In this document: piece by piece, positions 5,771 to 9,815 of the stretch | Layout of the letters: the number at the start of each line of letters is the position of its first letter | Position numbering within the stretch: position 1 is the stretch's first letter | From: Candidatus Aminicenantota bacterium | GTDB taxonomy: Bacteria; Acidobacteriota; Aminicenantia; Aminicenantales; Aminicenantaceae | Assembly: GCA_030633795.1 (NCBI GenBank) | Contig: DAOWCB010000030.1 | Span: forward strand, 1 to 9,815 | Length of the DNA: 9,815 bases | Direction: 5' to 3' | The notes under the pieces: generated by a model | What the model saw: only the letters and a program-made list of their open reading frames with translations | Databases searched by the model: none | What the model was told of the DNA's origin: nothing | Translations under genes and position numbers: made by a program

Positions 5771-7117
5771 GTGGCGGAGGGCCACCACAGGATCCACACG
5801 AGCCGCACGGACAGCCGGGTATATCCCTGCCACCAGACTGACCAGTATGGCAAACAGAATGGCACCCAAACAAAGCCACCAGGGGAAGCTGAAAAATTGG
5901 ATAAACGGAACTCCCTCACCGGTTAAAAAGGCATTGACCACCTGGTTTATCAAACCGCTCACAATCCACCCGAGGGCCAGTCCAAACAATCCTCCGAGGA
6001 ATCCGATCGTGCTGGTCTCGAAGAAAAATATCTTTTTGATGTCTTTATCGCTAGCCCCTACAGCCTTCATGATTCCGATTTCAGAATATCTTTCCAGGAT
6101 GGACATCACCATGGTGTTGACTATCCCCAATGCCGCAACAACGATAGCGATCATTCCAATAACAACAAGCACAGCATCCATGATCAAAAAACCTCTCTTT
6201 AGCTCCTCGAATTGATCCATCAAAGCAAAAGTCTGGAATCCCATGTCTCTGATTTCTTCTGTCACTGAATCCACAAACCGCGGAGAGGTGAGTTTGACAT
6301 TGACCAAGCTGTATCCCTTTCGTCCCGCCGGTGATCGGAACAGATCCCACAGGTTGGAAAACGGCAGTTTCTTCAGATCCTTTGCCGCATCAGGAGGAAC
6401 AAAAACATCGCTTCGAAGAAGAGCAGGCCCGCCAAACCCCATCCTTTCTGCAATGCCGGCTATCTTGAACGTGTAAGATTCCTTAGAAAAAGGCAGCCTT
6501 TCCCCCCGGAAGAAAGAGGAGAGATCCATCGGATTGATCTGGCTAAAATCAAATGACAGGGTGGAAACGACGATTTCCTTTCCGAGGACAGATTGAAAAT
6601 CCTTTACCTTGAGTCGATTGAGCAAAGAATCGCTGACGATGAGAGAATTTTCCCTATCCGAAACATAGGATTTTCCTGCACGGAGCTTAATCAATCGAGA
6701 CGAAGCCAATTCGGAAGAAAGCACCTGAATGAGCACAAATTCCTCGTTTTCGTCAAACTGAACCGTTGCCGGAAAACGGACATCGGCAAACACCACTTCC
6801 ACTCCCTTCATCCGTTGGATTTTTGCCAAAACATCGTCATCGAGAATGGCCTCTGAATCCCCATCTGTTTCTTTTTTTTCCACGCTTTCTCTCATGCCCA
6901 GGCGGGATAAAGCCGAATCCGTAAAGACTGAAATATAATTAAAAAGTTCCATCTGAGTAAAGCTTTCAGAGATGTTTTTCTGGATTCCCTTACCGTACGC
7001 GATCATACAGACCAAGGCGCCGATTCCGATGATCACACCGAATATTGTCAAAAAAGTCCGCAATTTTCTCCGCCAAAGGTTGGAGAAAGACTGCTCAAGA
7101 TAGTCGGATAGCCTCAT
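5765..7117 (-). CDS. ABC transporter permease, FtsX/MacB family
   Basis: A 450-residue protein with the four-helix architecture of the MacB/LolCDE superfamily (type VII exporters). TM1 is about 21-40, after the typical amphipathic start (LEQSFSNLWRRKLRTFLTIFGVIIG). An extracytoplasmic domain of about 270 residues follows (MacB_PCD-like, 41-311). TM2 is about 312-337, TM3 about 368-393 and TM4 about 415-435. The FtsX core is recognisable as MSILERYSEIGIMKAVGAS and the C-terminal AARVDPVVALRHD. The ATG overlaps the ATPase stop codon as ATGA, so the two are translationally coupled and should form one transporter. Such systems extrude peptides, lipids or lipoproteins or transmit force across the envelope, and the substrate is unknown. 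No periplasmic adaptor (MacA-like) or outer-membrane channel gene is nearby. Confidence 0.95.
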   Translation of the reverse strand: MRLSDYLEQSFSNLWRRKLRTFLTIFGVIIGIGALVCMIAYGKGIQKNISESFTQMELFNYISVFTDSALSRLGMRESVEKKETDGDSEAILDDDVLAKIQRMKGVEVVFADVRFPATVQFDENEEFVLIQVLSSELASSRLIKLRAGKSYVSDRENSLIVSDSLLNRLKVKDFQSVLGKEIVVSTLSFDFSQINPMDLSSFFRGERLPFSKESYTFKIAGIAERMGFGGPALLRSDVFVPPDAAKDLKKLPFSNLWDLFRSPAGRKGYSLVNVKLTSPRFVDSVTEEIRDMGFQTFALMDQFEELKRGFLIMDAVLVVIGMIAIVVAALGIVNTMVMSILERYSEIGIMKAVGASDKDIKKIFFFETSTIGFLGGLFGLALGWIVSGLINQVVNAFLTGEGVPFIQFFSFPWWLCLGAILFAILVSLVAGIYPAVRAARVDPVVALRHD

Positions 7118-7818
7118 CTGATTTTTTCCTGTCGGACGAGTTCGCCATCCTGAAGATGAATGACCATGTCAGAATATTTTTTTATCAGTCTTTCCTCATG
7201 GGAGACCAAAATCACCGTGATAGACCGGTCTTTGTTCAGGTCAGCCAAAATTTGCACGATTTCCTCTGAGGTCTTGCTATCCAGGTTCCCGGTGGGTTCA
7301 TCTGTTAATAGGACATCAGGCTGGTTGACAAGAGCCCGGGCGATGGCCACTCTCTGCTGCTCACCTCCGGATAGCTCCAAAGGCCGATGTCCTCCTCTTT
7401 GACCCAGCCCGACCTTATTCAGCACTTCCAATGCTTTCTGTTTTCTTTCCTTTTTGGCAACCCCAGAGAAAAGGAGAGGAAGAGCCACATTTTCCACCGC
7501 AGTGAGAGAGGAGATCAGGTTGAACGATTGGAAGATCATTCCCACATCAACCCTTCTGTAACGGGCCAGTTCTTCGTTGCTCATCCGAGAGACGACCTTG
7601 CCCTGGGCTTGGATAGTTCCTGAAGTCGGCGTGTCCAGCCCCCCGATAAGATTTAAAAATGTCGATTTCCCTGAACCAGATGGACCGGTTATCCCTAAGA
7701 AAGTTCCCCTGGGAATGGACAGGGAAACATCCTTTAAGGCCACGACTTGGACTTTTCCCATGGAATAGATCTTGGAAAGCCTGTCAGCCTTAATAATGGC
7801 AGAGGAATCGTCTACCAC
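7114..7818 (-). CDS. ABC transporter ATP-binding protein, LolD/MacB type
   Basis: A 234-residue nucleotide-binding domain with every expected motif: Walker A GPSGSGKST (45-53), Q-loop Q97 (MIFQSFNL), signature LSGGEQQ (149-155), Walker B VLLTDEP (169-175) and H-loop H207 (LVSHEE). The length and the IYSMG/VVALKDVSL start are typical of the ATPase partners of FtsX-type permeases. The start is GTG at 7818, inside the end of the ferritin-like gene (GTGGTAG overlap of 7 nt). No better in-frame start exists before residue 20. It should power the permease encoded by the overlapping next gene from the cytoplasmic side. It has no fused membrane domain, so it is LolD-like rather than full-length MacB. 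Confidence 0.96.
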   Translation of the reverse strand: MVDDSSAIIKADRLSKIYSMGKVQVVALKDVSLSIPRGTFLGITGPSGSGKSTFLNLIGGLDTPTSGTIQAQGKVVSRMSNEELARYRRVDVGMIFQSFNLISSLTAVENVALPLLFSGVAKKERKQKALEVLNKVGLGQRGGHRPLELSGGEQQRVAIARALVNQPDVLLTDEPTGNLDSKTSEEIVQILADLNKDRSITVILVSHEERLIKKYSDMVIHLQDGELVRQEKIR

Positions 7819-8333
7819 TTCCCATCCATCTGGAATTCAGCGCTATCCAGCCAAAAGCCGGTTCCTGTGACAGAGTCGTATTGGGCTTGGAGAAGGTCAA
7901 AATGGAATTTTTCTTCCTCGCTGATCTCGAGGAAGATTTTTTTTGCATCAGGATCATCCGTGGCAGCGGCCGCTTCCTGGAAAAACGAGATTGCGCTGCG
8001 CTCGAGCTCCATACCGATCCGGAGGGCTTCTACCTCGCCCTTCCTTTCCTCGAGCTTCATGCTCTCCTTCAATTTTTCTACCAAAGGGGCTTCGCCGGAA
8101 ACATCATCGGGTATGAGCTCCTTTTTCCAATCCGATCCCCCTAAGATCTCGTTGAACATCTTGCTGAATATTTCCAGATGTTTGACTTCTTCTTCAGCCA
8201 AATGCAGAAACATTTTTTTCCCTTTGGGATGATGAGTCACTTCGGCGGCATGGTTGAAAAATTTCCTGCCGTTGATTTCAAGTATGATGGCATCTCTGAT
8301 AGCGTTTTCAGTATCCTTGCTAATTTTTGACAC
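7812..8333 (-). CDS. Ferritin-like (rubrerythrin-related) diiron protein
   Basis: A 173-residue protein made of two similar helical halves, each supplying the ferritin-like iron ligands. The first half has E19 in LEINGRKFF and E49xxH52 in EEEVKHLEIF. The second has E111 in LERSAISFF and E141xxH144 in EEEKFHFDLL. The C-terminus (GFWLDSAEFQMDG) is typical of short rubrerythrin-like proteins. No rubredoxin Cys4 domain is present, so electrons would have to come from a partner. Likely roles are peroxide reduction or iron handling in the cytoplasm, since no signal peptide is seen. The start is GTG at 8333, with AAGGAG 8 nt upstream. It lies 12 nt after the creatininase-family gene and overlaps the ATPase gene by 7 nt, so it sits inside the operon. 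Why a diiron protein accompanies an exporter is not clear. Confidence 0.9.
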   Translation of the reverse strand: MSKISKDTENAIRDAIILEINGRKFFNHAAEVTHHPKGKKMFLHLAEEEVKHLEIFSKMFNEILGGSDWKKELIPDDVSGEAPLVEKLKESMKLEERKGEVEALRIGMELERSAISFFQEAAAATDDPDAKKIFLEISEEEKFHFDLLQAQYDSVTGTGFWLDSAEFQMDGKW

Positions 8334-8345
8334 GTATGTTCTCCT

Positions 8346-9251
8346 TCACTTTTTTTCTGGTGGCACCTGTTTCCAGGTTTCTATAAACTTGGCAAAGCTC
8401 TCTACCCTTTTGGATATGTATTGTTCTCCGATTTCTTTGGTTGCCTCATTCGGATCGCTGAAGGACCAGACGCCATTGCTGGAAATTTGATGGCTAGCCC
8501 CACCTTTCTCGGTTTCTTGCGGGGTGGCCAACAGGCTCCAAAAAATCCCCATCAATTCAGGATTTTTTCTCCCGAGCATTAGGTAATTTCCCCTCTGGGG
8601 TGAGAAGCGAATCTTAGGCTTCTCAGCCCTTTCCATCTGAACTAGGCCAGGTTCAAGGTGGAGCATGACAGATGTTTCCTGAACACCTGCGTGCTGGTCG
8701 AACCAATCCTTAGGAGGTTCTTCATCGATAGGAGAATAGTCCCCAAGGGCCAAGGCAATCGCTGCGGTATTGTGGTTGATCCTGTGAATGACTTTGCTCT
8801 GGACAATCGTGTTTCCTCCATGACCATTCAGGAACATAATACGGCGAAATCCATGCTTTATCAGCATCTCCGCTGTTTCGAATAAAACCTGCTCCATGGT
8901 CTCAGGCTTTAAGCTTAAAGTTCCGGGGAATCCCGAATGATACACACTGTACCCGGCCAATACAACAGGAGCCACCATGACGCCCGTACGAACCGAAATC
9001 ATCTTGGCGATGTCTGTTGCGATAAAGGAATCGGTCCCGAGAGGCAGATGAGGGCCGTGCTGTTCGGTGGATCCGATCGGAATGATGACCATGTCGCTTT
9101 TACTCAGGTATTCCTGCACGTCGGTCCAAGTCATCTCCTGGAGGATTAAAGGTTTGGACGTTTCCTTCGAATGTCCGAATCCAACAAACAGGAAAATCAT
9201 CGAAACAAGAAATATTAGACATGCTCTACCCATTTTTTCCATTTTTTCCAT
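8346..9251 (-). CDS. Exported creatininase-family metallohydrolase
   Basis: From the ATG at 9251 this is a 301-residue protein with an N-terminal hydrophobic segment (CLIFLVSMIFLFVGFG, 11-26), apparently a signal peptide or anchor. The creatininase fold is shown by STEQHGPHLPLGTDSF (E63, H65 and D74 as metal ligands at the usual spacing), LNGHGGN (H144) and HAGVQETS (H187, E192). The residue two after H144 is Gly, where creatininase itself has a metal-binding Glu (GHYEN), so the amide substrate need not be creatinine. I prefer 9251 because GGGAGGG stands just before it. An ATG at 9287 would add 12 residues but lies next to the predicted transcription start. Three in-frame ATGs (9251, 9242, 9233) sit in a tandem 9-nt repeat. 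It is the first gene of the probable operon. Most family members are cytoplasmic, so export is notable. Confidence 0.92.
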   Translation of the reverse strand: MEKMEKMGRACLIFLVSMIFLFVGFGHSKETSKPLILQEMTWTDVQEYLSKSDMVIIPIGSTEQHGPHLPLGTDSFIATDIAKMISVRTGVMVAPVVLAGYSVYHSGFPGTLSLKPETMEQVLFETAEMLIKHGFRRIMFLNGHGGNTIVQSKVIHRINHNTAAIALALGDYSPIDEEPPKDWFDQHAGVQETSVMLHLEPGLVQMERAEKPKIRFSPQRGNYLMLGRKNPELMGIFWSLLATPQETEKGGASHQISSNGVWSFSDPNEATKEIGEQYISKRVESFAKFIETWKQVPPEKK

Positions 9252-9295
9252 TTTTCCCTCCCGATTTTTTTTGCTTTTGACATTCATGACTTCTT

Positions 9296-9324
9296 ATTCT
9301 AGTCGTTTAAAAGTCGCATTTCAA
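9296..9324 (-). promoter_or_regulatory. Sigma-70-like promoter of the creatininase/ferritin/ABC operon
   Basis: On the minus strand TTGAAA (9324-9319), a 17-nt spacer and TAGAAT (9301-9296) match the consensus at five of six bases in each hexamer. Transcription would start near 9289, giving a leader of about 38 nt to the preferred ATG at 9251. No operator-like dyad is evident next to it. Confidence 0.6.
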
Positions 9325-9411
9325 TCCGATTTTACCAAAGAAATATTTCCAAAACCGATGTGATTTTTCACCAGCCAGGTAGCTGTAAGGGGAGCTTATA
9401 AGGGCGTCCGC

Positions 9412-9815
9412 CTATTTTTTTAGGACATAAAAGTCCCTCTTTCTGTCTTTATCCTGATATATTCTAAAATCAATCACCTTGTATTTGTGTTCAAAAAGCT
9501 TTTGAAAGGCTTCCCTCGTCGCCAACCGCCAATCCAGAGGGATTTTGCAAACTCCTTCGTCGGGAACATCAGTCTCTTTAATCATCCTGTAGAAATCAAA
9601 CGGGATCTCTATCAGTGCGTATTCTTGATCCCAGTCAGTCCTGATATCTACGACAATCTCAAGTCTAACGAGGCCGCTTAGACCCTGGACTTCGGATGTT
9701 TCCGACCGAATCACGAGGTGGTCCGAGTTAACGAGACTCTGGAGATCATAGGGGGGTTGCCGGATGTCTCCCATTAAATTCCACGAGACAAACAGTCTGT
9801 CGCTGGGCACATCGA
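9412..9815 (-). CDS. GNAT-superfamily protein, C-terminal part (COG3375-like)
   Basis: This frame is open to the right edge, so the start of the gene is missing and 134 codons remain. A GTG at 9810 is within the frame but is not a credible start, because DVPSDRLFVSW reads through it. The features that suggest COG3375-type predicted acetyltransferases are the PSDRLFVSWNL motif, followed later by an IEIPFDF strand, the helix DWRLATREAFQKLF and the ending KVIDFRIY...FYVL. This C-terminal region follows the acetyl-CoA-binding GNAT core, which would lie outside the window. The molecular substrate of this family is unclear to me. The gene ends 160 nt upstream of the creatininase-family ATG, and a separate promoter lies in between, so it probably belongs to another transcription unit. 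Confidence 0.65.
   Translation of the reverse strand, partial: DVPSDRLFVSWNLMGDIRQPPYDLQSLVNSDHLVIRSETSEVQGLSGLVRLEIVVDIRTDWDQEYALIEIPFDFYRMIKETDVPDEGVCKIPLDWRLATREAFQKLFEHKYKVIDFRIYQDKDRKRDFYVLKK

Noticed and set aside
5689..5919. Minus-strand ORF of 76 codons overlapping the permease end
   Set aside because: Most of it is an out-of-frame shadow of the permease C-terminus with an implausible composition (WILWWPS). Only its tail leaves the gene, within the inverted-repeat element.
7747..8232. Plus-strand ORF of 161 codons
   Set aside because: Antisense to the ferritin-like and ABC ATPase genes, low-complexity and Ser-rich, with no ribosome-binding site considered credible.
9380..9414. Terminator hairpin after the GNAT-like gene
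   Set aside because: The GGCG-GA-CGCC stem has only four or five pairs and is not followed by a T tract on the minus strand.

Overview
Every gene I can support lies on the minus strand, so transcription runs from high to low coordinates. The content points to a Gram-negative-type bacterium: a lipoprotein signal peptide, an NtrC-type sigma-54 activator, an exported hydrolase and a LolCDE/MacB-type ABC transporter. Base composition is moderate. The gene style would suit lineages such as Desulfobacterota, Acidobacteriota or Aminicenantes, but nothing seen fixes the taxon.

Right part (9815 to 5765). The window opens inside a gene whose C-terminal part resembles COG3375-type GNAT proteins. A good sigma-70-like promoter at 9296-9324 follows. 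It heads a tightly packed set of four genes: an exported creatininase-family metallohydrolase, a ferritin-like diiron protein, an ABC ATPase and an FtsX/MacB-type permease. Gaps or overlaps are 12 nt, 7 nt and 4 nt, so this looks like one operon. The pairing of a secreted amidohydrolase, a diiron protein and an exporter is unusual, and no substrate is evident.

Middle (5764 to 3744). A gene-free stretch of about 370 nt contains a degenerate inverted-repeat element of about 280 nt. Next comes a lipoprotein M19 (renal-dipeptidase-like) metallopeptidase with all expected metal ligands. A small membrane-anchored protein of unknown function follows. Its best ribosome-binding site sits in a different frame from the ORF, and its stop codon lies at the edge of a repeat.

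Left part (3743 to 1). This is a signalling module: a membrane histidine kinase, a sigma-54-dependent NtrC-family regulator (ATGA overlap with the kinase) and a stand-alone receiver protein. A -24/-12 promoter-like sequence and a pair of direct repeats lie just upstream of the receiver gene. This suggests that the NtrC protein activates the receiver gene. Related palindromic repeats built on CCTGGATAATTCA occur on both sides of the module, at 217-246 and 3669-3746. The window ends inside the start of an exported-protein gene.

The most noteworthy points are the repeat-bracketed signalling module with its probable internal sigma-54 promoter, the creatininase/ferritin/ABC operon, and the inverted-repeat element at 5489-5770. 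None of these can be shown from one window to be a new system.
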